DNA from: Acidicapsa dinghuensis
GTDB taxonomy: Bacteria; Acidobacteriota; Terriglobia; Terriglobales; Acidobacteriaceae
Assembly: GCF_025685685.1 (NCBI RefSeq)
Contig: NZ_JAGSYH010000006.1
Location: forward strand, 62,001-126,000
Direction: 5' to 3'
Length of the DNA: 64,000 nt
Position numbers and translations under genes: made by a program. The notes under the pieces are model-generated. The model saw only the letters and a list, made by a program, of their open reading frames with translations. It had not been told where the DNA came from and did no database searches. Positions 1 through 9,023 of the stretch are shown here, one piece after another. How positions within the stretch are numbered: position 1 is the first letter of the stretch; every line of letters begins with the position of its first letter.

Positions 1-2751
1 AATTTTGCCGTCAGGCCGGCGTCGCGCCAAGTCTCCAGTTCGGTAAACCAAACGTCCACTAATGGAATGCACTCGAACGAATCGATCTGCGGTCAATTGC
101 GGCTGACCACGATATCCTTTTGCGAGCCCTATTCCACCCAGAAATAACTCTCCCTGAACTCCAATCGGTGTAAGACGCAATTGAGCGTCCAAAACATACG
201 CTTCCGTATTTGCGATCGGGCGCCCAACCGGAATCCCAGTCATCTTGCCGCTCAGATTCGGGCCAACCTTATCGATCACGGACCAGATGGTTGTTTCAGT
301 CGGGCCGTACATGTTCCAGACCTCAGCCCCAACAGCGAGGAGCTTGTCTGCCAATTCACATGGAAGAGCTTCTCCACCACATAGAATCCGCAAGCATTTA
401 TTTTGTTTGCTGTCATCGCTTCCTTGTGCATTATCCCAGCCGGAAAGCAGCAAGTTGCGCCACGTAGATGGAGTCGCCTGCATGACGGTGCAGCCAGAGG
501 TCTGAATAACCTTCGCGAGCAGAAAAGGATCTCGCGCTTCTTCTCGTGTGGCGATGACAACTGTTCCACCTGAAATGAGTGGCAGGAACATTTCCAAAGC
601 CGCAATGTCGAATGACATCGGGGTTATCGCGAGAAGTATGTCCGAAGGCCCATAGCCTGGAGTTCGCTGCATCGAAAGCAATAGGTTGACCAAGCTTCTC
701 TGCAGAATCTCTACAGCCTTGGGTTGTCCGGTTGTTCCCGATGTGTAGATCAGGTATGCAGTGTCATCTGGGCTTCCGGAGCTCCGAATCTGCGCTTCCG
801 TTTGAGCTGAAGGATTGGACAAAGTGTCATTTTCCAATAAAGCTCGATTGTTGCTGAGCTCATCAACGAGCAATACGGGGGCGGCAGATGATCCAATCTG
901 CGTTAGCAGAGTTCGTTGTGTCAATATCGCAACAGGTCTGGCATCCGCGAGGAAAGTAACGATGCGTTCTGATGGAGCTTGAATGTCGAGAGGAAGATAG
1001 GCCGCACTCAGCTTCAGGATTGCCAGCAAACCAGCCAGCAAGTCGATGGAGCGATCGACCGCTACAGCGACGAGCGAACCTCGCTTCACTCCGAGGGAAC
1101 GAAGCTGTGTGGCGAGCTGATCTATGCGCACGTTAAGCTGCTCATAGGTGTGCGCCTGTGCTCCACAAACTACAGCCAGAGCCTTCGGAGTTTTGCGTAT
1201 CTGATCCTCGATAAGTTGCTGTAGTGTGATCTGCGGAAATTCGCTGACCGTATCGTTCCAGCCGTTGGGTCCCAGCAACACATCTTGTTCTTCGCGGGTT
1301 AGTATTCCGAGGGAGCCGAGAGGGCTTTCTGGATTATCGACAATCGATTGGAGCAATACCAGAAGGTTAGCAACCATCCTCTGAATAGTGATAGCGTCCC
1401 ATATATCAGTGTTGTAGAAGAAACGCGCGTCGATGTTATTCGGGCGATCGCCGAATTCTAGGTATAAATCGAATTTGCTGGTGCCGACTGTAACATCGGT
1501 CTCGGAAATATTCCATCCATCGGCGATGGGCGGCATCGGAGGCCGAACCGTAAAAAATGCCTGGAATATAGGATGCCTACTCGTATCCCGTCTCGGGTTG
1601 ACAGCTTGGACAACACGGTCAAAAGGCAACTCTGCTGCCGCTATTCCTCCAAGGACTGAATCGCGCACTTGTAGCAAATAGTCTGAGAAACTCAAATTGG
1701 CGAAAGGGTGAGATCGGACGGCAAAAGTATCCAGAAAATATCCGATCACATTCTCAAGTTCAGGCCGTCTTCGAGCGTCAGTTGCGGTCCCCACGATTAC
1801 ATCATTTTGAGCGGTATATCGAAACAATAAAGTTTTGAAGGCGGCAAGCAAAGTCATATATAGCGTGACGCCATATTTGCGGCTTAGAACTCGCAGACCA
1901 TTCACCAATTCGGCAGACACATCGAAACATGCCATCGATCCGCGATAGCTCGTGATCGGTGGGCGTGGTTTATCTTCGGGAAGTTGGAGAGTGGGTAATT
2001 CGCCGGAGAGATTTTCAAGCCAGTATGCAAGATGCTGCGTCACTTCGGGAGAAGAGACGTGTTGCGCTCTCCAGATAGCGTAATCGCCGTACTGAAGCGA
2101 TGGGAAGGGAAGTGCAGATGGCTTTCCACGCTCAAGACTCGCATAGATTGACGTCAGTTCTGGCATGAAGACGCGAGCAATGGATACTCCGTCAAAAATA
2201 ATATGGTGAAATGTAAAGTAGATCCGGTGCTCATCAGGAGCTATACGAATGATATGTGCGCGGAAAAGAGGCGCGGTATCAAGTGAGATGGGTTTTCGCG
2301 TGTCTGCAGTAGCTATTCGCAGAGATTCAGTTTCGGCTTCCGTGCGAGGCAGCATGCTGAGGTCGACAAAAGGCAATGGTATGTGAAGGAGCTGATGAAC
2401 GATCTCCTCGCCGTCTGGAGCGAAGCTTGTGCGCCATGCCTCATGCCGTCGAAGGACTTCCTGAAGCGTCTGCCGAAAGATCTCAGGATCGAAACTGCCA
2501 TGCCGGCGAATAGTGAAGGGCTCGTTGTAGACAGGCAATTCAGGCTGTTGAGCAGCATGAAGCCAGACTCTGCGTTGCTCGGCCGAGAGGGGAATGGATG
2601 CGCCTGGAGGGCGTGGATGAATGGACTCATCCTGTTTCTTCCAACCTGGCGCAGAGCCGCGAAGCCGCTGCTCGAGCAAACGGCGCTTGGCATCCGATAG
2701 GCCGTCTTTCCTTCCTTCCGATTGCACAGGGGGTATTTCGCGGGTCGCCAT
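1..2751 (-). CDS. Nonribosomal peptide synthetase, C-A module (3' end cut by window edge)
   Basis: 917 residues are visible; the C-terminal part runs off the left edge. A condensation domain starts near residue 45 and carries HHIIFDG at residues 182-188, matching the catalytic HHxxxDG. An adenylation domain follows from about residue 510, with YTSGTTGQPKA near 665, FDIAALE at 714-720, NMYGPTETTIW and YRTGDL. Aligning by eye to the GrsA-PheA pocket gives D, I, L, Q, L, G, M, I, W, which resembles the published glycine code (DILQLGLIW). The start ATG has AGAGG six bases upstream and lies 9 bp after the P450 stop, so the three genes are one operon. Inference: the C domain joins the aminoacyl group supplied by the A-PCP upstream to glycine. 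A carrier domain and thioesterase must lie outside the window. The family is certain; the substrate is a prediction. Confidence 0.9.
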   Translation of the reverse strand, partial: MATREIPPVQSEGRKDGLSDAKRRLLEQRLRGSAPGWKKQDESIHPRPPGASIPLSAEQRRVWLHAAQQPELPVYNEPFTIRRHGSFDPEIFRQTLQEVLRRHEAWRTSFAPDGEEIVHQLLHIPLPFVDLSMLPRTEAETESLRIATADTRKPISLDTAPLFRAHIIRIAPDEHRIYFTFHHIIFDGVSIARVFMPELTSIYASLERGKPSALPFPSLQYGDYAIWRAQHVSSPEVTQHLAYWLENLSGELPTLQLPEDKPRPPITSYRGSMACFDVSAELVNGLRVLSRKYGVTLYMTLLAAFKTLLFRYTAQNDVIVGTATDARRRPELENVIGYFLDTFAVRSHPFANLSFSDYLLQVRDSVLGGIAAAELPFDRVVQAVNPRRDTSRHPIFQAFFTVRPPMPPIADGWNISETDVTVGTSKFDLYLEFGDRPNNIDARFFYNTDIWDAITIQRMVANLLVLLQSIVDNPESPLGSLGILTREEQDVLLGPNGWNDTVSEFPQITLQQLIEDQIRKTPKALAVVCGAQAHTYEQLNVRIDQLATQLRSLGVKRGSLVAVAVDRSIDLLAGLLAILKLSAAYLPLDIQAPSERIVTFLADARPVAILTQRTLLTQIGSSAAPVLLVDELSNNRALLENDTLSNPSAQTEAQIRSSGSPDDTAYLIYTSGTTGQPKAVEILQRSLVNLLLSMQRTPGYGPSDILLAITPMSFDIAALEMFLPLISGGTVVIATREEARDPFLLAKVIQTSGCTVMQATPSTWRNLLLSGWDNAQGSDDSKQNKCLRILCGGEALPCELADKLLAVGAEVWNMYGPTETTIWSVIDKVGPNLSGKMTGIPVGRPIANTEAYVLDAQLRLTPIGVQGELFLGGIGLAKGYRGQPQLTADRFVRVHSISGRLVYRTGDLARRRPDGKI

Positions 2752-2760
2752 ATATAGCCT

Positions 2761-4020
2761 CTAATTGAGGGGGGTAGAGGGATCGAAGCTAATGTTGAGA
2801 GATGTCAAACCGCGCAAGCCGGCATTTCCGCGCCAATTCAACTTTTCTTCGCACAATATTGGATTTGAAATTCGACTCAAAAGTTTATTGAAAGCGATTT
2901 GCCCTTCCATGCGAGCCAAGGGAGCGCCGAAACAGAAGTGTGCTGCCCAACCGAATGCCAGGTGTCGATTGTCGGCACGAAGCAGGTCCAGGCGATCAGG
3001 ATCGTGAAATCGGACGGGATCCCGGTTTGCGGCCGCCAAAGCAGCCACAACTCGTGAACCTTTTTCAATGATTTTTCTGCCTAGCTGCATATCTGCGGGC
3101 GCAATTCTTGCAGTGTGTTGGACGGGAGATTCATAGCGCAGCAACTCTTCGACCGCCGATGCTGCGATCTCCGGGTGACTCCGAAACTGTTCGAAAGCCT
3201 GTGGCTTGCGAAGTAGAGTGAGAAAACCGCTTGCGATCAGATTGGTGGTCGTTTCATGTCCGCCGATAAGAGTGATGATCGCATTAGCAATCACCTCGTC
3301 ATCCGAAAGCTTGTGACCATCAACCTCTGCCATCATCAGCGAATAGATCAGACCGTTGGTGGGCCGTCTGCGTTCCTCTTCCATTCGGTCCGCAATATAG
3401 CTTTTCATTTCTTCCAGACTTTGGACGATCTCGGCGACTCGGTCCGGGTGATGTTGAAAATTGCCGAGTACTTCTGCTATGTCAATCACCCATTCCTGGA
3501 GCTGAACACGATCTTCAACCGGTACGCCGAGCATCCTCGCCGTCACGGTCGCTGGCAAAGGGTTCGCAAAATCAACGACCATGTCCATATGTCCCTGGGT
3601 GATGATTTTGTCGATCAGTTCGTCCGCAATTGTTTCGATCACGGATCGTAAGCCTTCGACCCTCCGTGGGGTAATGGCTGCGCCGCAGATGGCGCGCAAC
3701 CGAGCATGCATGGCGCCGTCCATGAATAACATTTGCTTAAGCATCACCTGGGCAAATGGCTTCATGAAGGACAACCCCAACTCGTCGAGATAAGCAGGCG
3801 GAGGAGTCCGGTCGGCTGAATAATCTCTCAGCACCGTTACAACTTCTGGATAGCCAGTGACCAGCCATGCATGCATGTATGGATCCCAGTGCACAGGCTC
3901 AAGCTCTCGTAACTGCCGATAGAGCGGATACGGATCTGAGATGACATCTGGGTCGAGAAGCCGTAGAAGTGACAAACTTTCGTCAGGCTGCACAATCGTG
4001 TCCTCGCTTGACGCTTGCAT
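2761..4020 (-). CDS. Cytochrome P450, probably acting on a carrier-bound amino acid
   Basis: This 419-residue soluble bacterial P450 has the I-helix motif GGHETT (253-258), the K-helix ExxR in EELLR (E292, R295) and the heme-cysteine motif FGWAAHFCFGAPLAR around Cys363. In the heme motif the usual second glycine of FGxGxHxC is alanine, which is uncommon. GGAG lies 8 bases before the ATG. It sits 5 bp after the A-PCP gene and 9 bp before the NRPS. In known pathways (NovI, NikQ, P450sky) such enzymes beta-hydroxylate an amino acid tethered to a peptidyl carrier protein. The gene order here fits that role. Inference: the substrate is leucyl-S-PCP from the neighbouring A-PCP protein. Oxidation of the finished peptide is the main alternative. 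Confidence 0.9.
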   Translation of the reverse strand: MQASSEDTIVQPDESLSLLRLLDPDVISDPYPLYRQLRELEPVHWDPYMHAWLVTGYPEVVTVLRDYSADRTPPPAYLDELGLSFMKPFAQVMLKQMLFMDGAMHARLRAICGAAITPRRVEGLRSVIETIADELIDKIITQGHMDMVVDFANPLPATVTARMLGVPVEDRVQLQEWVIDIAEVLGNFQHHPDRVAEIVQSLEEMKSYIADRMEEERRRPTNGLIYSLMMAEVDGHKLSDDEVIANAIITLIGGHETTTNLIASGFLTLLRKPQAFEQFRSHPEIAASAVEELLRYESPVQHTARIAPADMQLGRKIIEKGSRVVAALAAANRDPVRFHDPDRLDLLRADNRHLAFGWAAHFCFGAPLARMEGQIAFNKLLSRISNPILCEEKLNWRGNAGLRGLTSLNISFDPSTPLN

Positions 4021-4025
4021 AGTTT

Positions 4026-5843
4026 TTACTCCGATAAATAAGCTTCTGCTTCTTCGTCGCTCATAGCATCGATGGCATCGACAAGCAGTGTCTCGAGCAC
4101 GACTGCAAGGCGTCTCGCGGTCGGAGCTTTGAATAGTTGTGATAGCGTCAGATCAACATCAAAAATCTGACGAAGGCGCATTACCAATTGCATTCCCAAT
4201 AGTGAGTGTCCTCCCGCCAGGAAGAAGTTGTCATCTATGCCGATCTTCTGGTTGCCAAGTAAATCGCGCACCATTCCGAGCAATTTCTCTTCGGTTGGCG
4301 TCGAAGGTTGTACCGCAGCAACTTTGTCCAATGTTTCCAGATCACTCGATTCGTCGAGTTTCTTCAGATCAAGTTTTCCACTCGACGATATCGGCAAAGA
4401 GCGGAGTCGCACAAAAATCGACGGAATCATATAGTCAGGGAGACTACGAAGCAGATGCTCCTGTAACTCCTGTGACCCTACTTCCGTTTGCTCATCCTTG
4501 AACAAGACATAGGCGACCAACTGATTTTCACCGCTGTTCGAGATCTTCACGATTGAAGTCGCGAAGTCGATTGCGTGGTGTCCATTGAGAGCAGTACTAA
4601 TCTCATCCAACTCCACTCGATATCCGCGTATCTTTACCTGGCGATCGTATCTTCCGCGAAACTCGATTTCTCCATCCTCACGTTCAATCCCACGGTCACC
4701 GCTGCGATACATACGAGCCGTCGGCGATCCGGTAAACGGGTCGGCGAGGAAGTACTCCTGGGTCATGACGGGCAAATTTCTATAGCCTCGTCCTACTCCA
4801 TCACCACCGATATAAATCTCACCCTCGCTTCCTTTCTCGACCTGCTCGCCGCGCTCGTTGAGGAGATAAACGTTTGTGCCCGATATTGAGCGTCCAATAG
4901 GCGGAGTTCCTGTTGCGCCAGTTTTGAGGAGCGCGGAGGTTGCGACGACCGTACACTCTGTTGGGCCGTAGTTGTTGATGACTTCGAATGGTAGCTGCGA
5001 TGTAGGACCCTTCAGCAAGGCGTCGCCCCCGGTAAGTAAAAACCGTAGAGCTACGGTGGCCGGCCATTCCATCTGGATCAAACGTGCAGCAAGGACCGTA
5101 GGGACAAAAGCGATCGTTATCCTCTCACGAATCAGCCAGCTCTGCAGTAGTTCCGGCGACGTTCGTAATGCCTCCCCTGCTAGACATAGACAGGCACCCG
5201 CATTCAGGTTGGGCCATATTTCCCACACGGCGGCATCAAACCCTAGGCCCGCGAGATGACTACATCGATCGTCGGGGGTAACATGAAATGCGCTTTCATG
5301 CCAGCGGATGAGGTGATCGAGATTAGCATGAGTAATCTCGACACCCTTAGGAACTCCAGTGGTTCCGGAAGTATAGATGATGTAGGCGAGACTTTGTGGA
5401 TCGATTACCCGTCGATCTGCCTCTGGAGCCGCGGCAATTTCCGCAGCGTCACGAGCTGGATCGAGGCCGATGACGTCAAGCTGCAGGCGATTGAGCATAC
5501 AGGTCCTGGCCACCAGAACACGCGCTCCACTGTCTCGCACCGCGGCTTGTAATCGCGCATCTGGCCATGCCGGATCGAGGGGTACGTACGCCGCACCTGC
5601 CTGCATGACTCCGAGTGCCGCGACGATCCACTCAAAAGAACGTTCCATGCAGATAGCAACGGCTTGTCCTGAAGAAAGGCCAAGCTTGATCAAGTGCCGC
5701 GAGAATAGATCTGCTTTGCAGACTAATTCTTCATAGGTTAGCTGTTGAACTCCGTAGCTCAAGGCAATAGAAGACGGGTGAGCATCCCGCATTCTTAAAA
5801 TTCGTTCACAAACGGAGTGAACATCCCGGGTTGGTGCTTGCAT
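4026..5843 (-). CDS. Free-standing adenylation-carrier (A-PCP) didomain protein, leucine-type code
   Basis: This 605-residue protein has one adenylation domain (YIIYTSGTTGVPKG near 155-168, FDAAVWE at 202-208, NNYGPTECT, YRSGDR, and the C-terminal PISSSGKLDLKKL with the catalytic lysine). One carrier domain follows, with FFLAGGHSLLGMQ holding the phosphopantetheine serine. There is no condensation or thioesterase domain. Pocket residues aligned by eye to PheA are D, A, W, F, L, G, N, V, V, identical to the classical Leu code DAWFLGNVV. Size and architecture match NovH-type proteins that load an amino acid for a partner P450. I chose the internal ATG at 5843 because AGGAG lies nine bases upstream; the in-frame ATG 36 bp earlier has no such site. 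It is the first gene of the peptide cassette and directly follows the EPS block. Confidence 0.9.
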   Translation of the reverse strand: MQAPTRDVHSVCERILRMRDAHPSSIALSYGVQQLTYEELVCKADLFSRHLIKLGLSSGQAVAICMERSFEWIVAALGVMQAGAAYVPLDPAWPDARLQAAVRDSGARVLVARTCMLNRLQLDVIGLDPARDAAEIAAAPEADRRVIDPQSLAYIIYTSGTTGVPKGVEITHANLDHLIRWHESAFHVTPDDRCSHLAGLGFDAAVWEIWPNLNAGACLCLAGEALRTSPELLQSWLIRERITIAFVPTVLAARLIQMEWPATVALRFLLTGGDALLKGPTSQLPFEVINNYGPTECTVVATSALLKTGATGTPPIGRSISGTNVYLLNERGEQVEKGSEGEIYIGGDGVGRGYRNLPVMTQEYFLADPFTGSPTARMYRSGDRGIEREDGEIEFRGRYDRQVKIRGYRVELDEISTALNGHHAIDFATSIVKISNSGENQLVAYVLFKDEQTEVGSQELQEHLLRSLPDYMIPSIFVRLRSLPISSSGKLDLKKLDESSDLETLDKVAAVQPSTPTEEKLLGMVRDLLGNQKIGIDDNFFLAGGHSLLGMQLVMRLRQIFDVDLTLSQLFKAPTARRLAVVLETLLVDAIDAMSDEEAEAYLSE

Positions 5844-5979
5844 GGGCAAAGTCTCCTGGGTGTGTGAATAGAAAGACACTGCTACTGCTCTTTCATAGGA
5901 TGCCGTTGGATGTGAATTCGTGTATTTGTGGGCGATGGAAGTTGATATCGTCGCTGGTCGTAGTGTTCCATTTTGGCTA

Positions 5980-6660
5980 TCATGCTTTGACTAGAATCGG
6001 GTGATACGTTATTGGGTTCAATCCAACGGAAGTGTCGATTCGGTCCAGGAGTGGCGTTGAAGCCTCCGTGTTCACCTTGCGTACAAAGCAGCGCTTTGAT
6101 TGCATAACCTCGTCGAAATCATCAGCTGTGTGGATGTTTCTCAAAGAGTGGTGAATCACATGAAGATTTGCCGTCTTCCACATTCCACGTCCGGTGTAGG
6201 TAAGAACAGGGATGCTTCATAGACAAAGGGTGAGTTTTGAAGGATTGCTTGGAAATAGTGTTCTTCGGGGCAATGAAAATATCTGAAATAGCGCCCGTAT
6301 TCTTCGTGCTCGGAACTGAACTCGAGAGCATATCTGCCGAACTCTGAAATGATGGCCTACCGCGAAGACCCTGTACAGATTGCCGCGTTGAGAAGCCTTC
6401 GTTTAACGGTATTGCGGCTATGGTTGCTACCTTGTGGAGAGCCTTGTCGAACTTGCCAGCCGGCAGCCACGCATCGCGAAAGGTGTAGCTCCGAGCAAGC
6501 TTAAGATAGTGTTCGGGCGAGTCTTCCACATTTACCAGGTTGAGATGTTGACGAAATTCCTGACTGTAACAATATTCCTTGATATACGGGAGCCGCACTC
6601 CTTCAAAGGTCGTTCGTCGTCGATATGCACGGAAAAAGATACTTTCTCACAACAGATGAT
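5980..6660 (-). pseudogene. Decayed Core-2/I-branching-type glycosyltransferase
   Basis: No intact frame exists, but three frames in order give pieces resembling PF02485 (Branch) proteins. An N-terminal scrap, FSVHIDD, lies near 6610-6640. Next comes a piece with KLARSYTFRDAWLPAGKFDK (about 6445-6510). The third piece reads CTGSSR-stop-AIISEFGRYALEF, then CPEEHYFQAILQNSPFVYEA (about 6200-6385). The stop, TAG at 6357-6359, replaces the tryptophan expected after GSSR. After a frameshift near 6170, FVRKVNTEASTPLLDRID continues to a stop at 5980. The middle of the N-terminal half seems deleted. Family assignment is by remembered motif similarity only. The piece lies between a GT4 gene and the A-PCP gene, so it was probably a tailoring transferase of the EPS block. 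Confidence 0.55.
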
Positions 6661-7777
6661 TTTGCGAGAGACCTTGAATGCTGAGTAGAGCTGACTCAAT
6701 CCTTTCTCGATGCTTCTCGATTGTTCCGTTCTCTGAAAACCAAATACGATTCTTTCTACCCATGACATTTCGTAGTTCCTGATCGGTAAGGAGCTTGGCA
6801 AGGCATTCAGCGACGAGATCCGGCCTCTTTGGTTCAACTACAAAGGCGCCGCCGCTGCCACCAACAATGTCGGGAATGCCGCGCCAGTTCGTTGTCACGA
6901 TCGGTAACCGGAAGCTCATAGCCTCAATCAAAACGACAGGCGAGCTCTCAGCGAAATAATGGCTGGGAAAACAGAAGACATCTGCTTCCTTGAATACCTC
7001 TGCCTTCTTGTCGTTAAACACAACTCCGGGGAAACTGAAATGTTGTTTAAGCCCCCGGCTCGCTATCAAAGCATCGATCTCCTCGCAAGTGGTACCAAAG
7101 CCGTACGTACCTGCGCACACCACTCGAAAAGATATTCCGTTTTCCTTTAAGAGCGAACAAGCGTCAATCAGAGTAAGAAGACCTTTCCCCTCGCATAGAA
7201 TTCCCATGAAGAGAATGCAGGGAACATAGGGCTCGATATGCCTGTTATTTAACGTATGCTTTTCTGCGCAGTCAGGAATTCCATTGGGAACGATAGAGAT
7301 CGATCTTGCACCCAATACGGAGCCGGCTACCGAACTGCTGTGGGCGGTAAAAATTGCGAGATCAGCATTACGGTATGCAATGTTATACAAGGGTCTCAGT
7401 AATCGCGGGAGCCTGGGATAGATTTCGGTTAGGCCTGCAGCGTGGAAATGAAGGACAGTGAATTGAAACATCCAGCGAGTTCCCGCCAGCAGCAAGATGT
7501 CTCGGATCACTGCGATCAGATTCGGTCCCGCTGGAGGGAAGTACAAAATTTTGGCCCGGCTCCTCAATCGAGCGCGAACGATGTCTACAAAAGTGCTTAG
7601 CAGAATCAGAATCTTTCGAAACTGAAAACTACCAACCTCCTCGATGTTTCGTGAAAACTTCGTGCGAACGTGGTGCAGCCTGATGCCATGATATCGACCT
7701 TTCAAAAGCTCCTCGATCATGGTCGTTTGGCCATTGATCGGCGGTGGGGTCTGGCCCACAATTAACACATCTTCCAT
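6647..7777 (-). CDS. Glycosyltransferase family 4-like
   Basis: This 376-residue protein has the two-lobed GT-B pattern. The N-terminal VLIVGQTPPPINGQ and VPNGI mark the donor/acceptor halves. In the C-terminal lobe, CILFMGILCEGKGLLTLIDA is followed by FCFPSHYFAESSPVVLIEAM, whose ExxxxxxxE-type region is typical of retaining GT4 enzymes. The chosen ATG at 7777 has AAGGA seven bases upstream; an in-frame start 24 bp earlier lacks one. It is part of the minus-strand EPS operon. Inference: it adds one sugar to the lipid-linked EPS repeat unit in the cytoplasm. Donor and linkage cannot be read from sequence. Confidence 0.85.
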   Translation of the reverse strand: MEDVLIVGQTPPPINGQTTMIEELLKGRYHGIRLHHVRTKFSRNIEEVGSFQFRKILILLSTFVDIVRARLRSRAKILYFPPAGPNLIAVIRDILLLAGTRWMFQFTVLHFHAAGLTEIYPRLPRLLRPLYNIAYRNADLAIFTAHSSSVAGSVLGARSISIVPNGIPDCAEKHTLNNRHIEPYVPCILFMGILCEGKGLLTLIDACSLLKENGISFRVVCAGTYGFGTTCEEIDALIASRGLKQHFSFPGVVFNDKKAEVFKEADVFCFPSHYFAESSPVVLIEAMSFRLPIVTTNWRGIPDIVGGSGGAFVVEPKRPDLVAECLAKLLTDQELRNVMGRKNRIWFSENGTIEKHRERIESALLSIQGLSQNHLL

Positions 7778-7822
7778 CTCTTGTCCTTGTGTTTGTCGCA
7801 TTTTCTATTGCTTGGTCTGGAT

Positions 7823-8917
7823 TTACTTAAGTTCAAGACCAAAACCGAATTCTTTCTGGTTTTCGGTGTTAAGAATCACGGCTCGAAATGCGTTTAAGGT
7901 CATCTGAGCGATTGCAGGCCATTCAAACGCTTCGAGAGGTGCTCGATCAGAACGGCTGGTATGCATCGCCCAGTCAATTCCTTGGCTGAGATCGTTTGAG
8001 GTCAGCTCGCCTTCATAGAAGCGGATCCACTCTTTGCCAACGTTTTGTTGCAATTCGGGTAAGGCACCCTGCGCAACAGTCAACAACGGCAGGTCCATCG
8101 ATAAAGCCAGCAACGCACTTCCCGAGTTGGAGATCTCACGGTACGGCAGCACCATGAGATCTGCGCTGCGGAAGTGAGTCTGGATATCTTCTGTTGAAAC
8201 CCAACCGATACGAAGTAAGATTCGGGGATCGCCATGAACGGAACTGATCAGTTCATTCAATGCGACGTCTGGAGATAAATTGCCCACAATACAGAGGCGC
8301 CATTCCTGATACGCAGATTGACGAAAAGATCGAATCAGATGCGGGACGTTTTTATATCCACTGATTCTTCCGAAGAAGAGAAAAACGCGGCACTCTGCCG
8401 GAAGGCCAAGTGATTTGCGAGCATTTTCACGATCTACATCGCATGGAATAACGCTTCGATAGTGGCCGTGAGGTACAACAAATCCTGGAACATTCTTGAG
8501 ACCCGGAAATTGTTTTTGAGCAGCGATGAGTCCGTCAGAGCTGAGGAAAATCACTCCGTCAAGGAGGCGAGTAAAAAGAAACCAGAAATAAGATTCCAAT
8601 CGAGGATGCCGGCGTCTATGGCTGACCAGGTTGTGTGCAGTCCAAAAAACGCGTGTTTTACGAGACTTGGCCCACACGATACAAGCAAGGACGAGATGTA
8701 TCCCCGCAATCGCTTTTAACAAATGGCTACCCAAATGGCGTTCCGGCCAATGAAAATGGAAAACCTGGTGTCTTCCAAACAACGCCCGGCGCAAAGAGAA
8801 TTCTTCAACTTCGACACCTAACTCCTGTAAATGTTCATAGAGAAGCGAGCAATATGGATTACCTGTTCTGGGGTCAAATGCGGGCGCCCCCAAAATCTTG
8901 AGCTTGATGTCGGGCAA
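7823..8917 (-). CDS. Glycosyltransferase, GT-B fold (GT4-like)
   Basis: About 364 residues. The N-terminal half has the acceptor-side pattern VFHFHWPE and FWTAHN. The C-terminal half has VFLFFGRISGYKNVPHLI, RLCIVGN, and DLMVLPYREISNSGSALLAL, the usual phosphate-binding region of GT4-type enzymes. The best start is a TTG at 8917, with AGGAGG nine bases upstream, giving an N-terminus reading LPDIKLKILGAPAFDPRTGNPY. The longer in-frame alternative starts at a TTG at 8989 without a clear ribosome site. The next gene begins 45 bp downstream. Role inferred from context: EPS repeat-unit assembly. Confidence 0.83.
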   Translation of the reverse strand: MPDIKLKILGAPAFDPRTGNPYCSLLYEHLQELGVEVEEFSLRRALFGRHQVFHFHWPERHLGSHLLKAIAGIHLVLACIVWAKSRKTRVFWTAHNLVSHRRRHPRLESYFWFLFTRLLDGVIFLSSDGLIAAQKQFPGLKNVPGFVVPHGHYRSVIPCDVDRENARKSLGLPAECRVFLFFGRISGYKNVPHLIRSFRQSAYQEWRLCIVGNLSPDVALNELISSVHGDPRILLRIGWVSTEDIQTHFRSADLMVLPYREISNSGSALLALSMDLPLLTVAQGALPELQQNVGKEWIRFYEGELTSNDLSQGIDWAMHTSRSDRAPLEAFEWPAIAQMTLNAFRAVILNTENQKEFGFGLELK

Positions 8918-9023
8918 GCGACTCTTCCTCCTGGAGACGATCGGACGACCGCATCCGGTTTTTGCTGCTACAACATTGGTTTGGCTCAATCAGAGTGAAG
9001 CCGCGTATCAGTAATATCGAGGA

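Noticed and set aside
6122..6598. A 158-residue minus-strand frame as an intact gene.
   Set aside because: Only its first ~80 residues show family-like sequence; the rest matches better in another frame, so I call the region a pseudogene.
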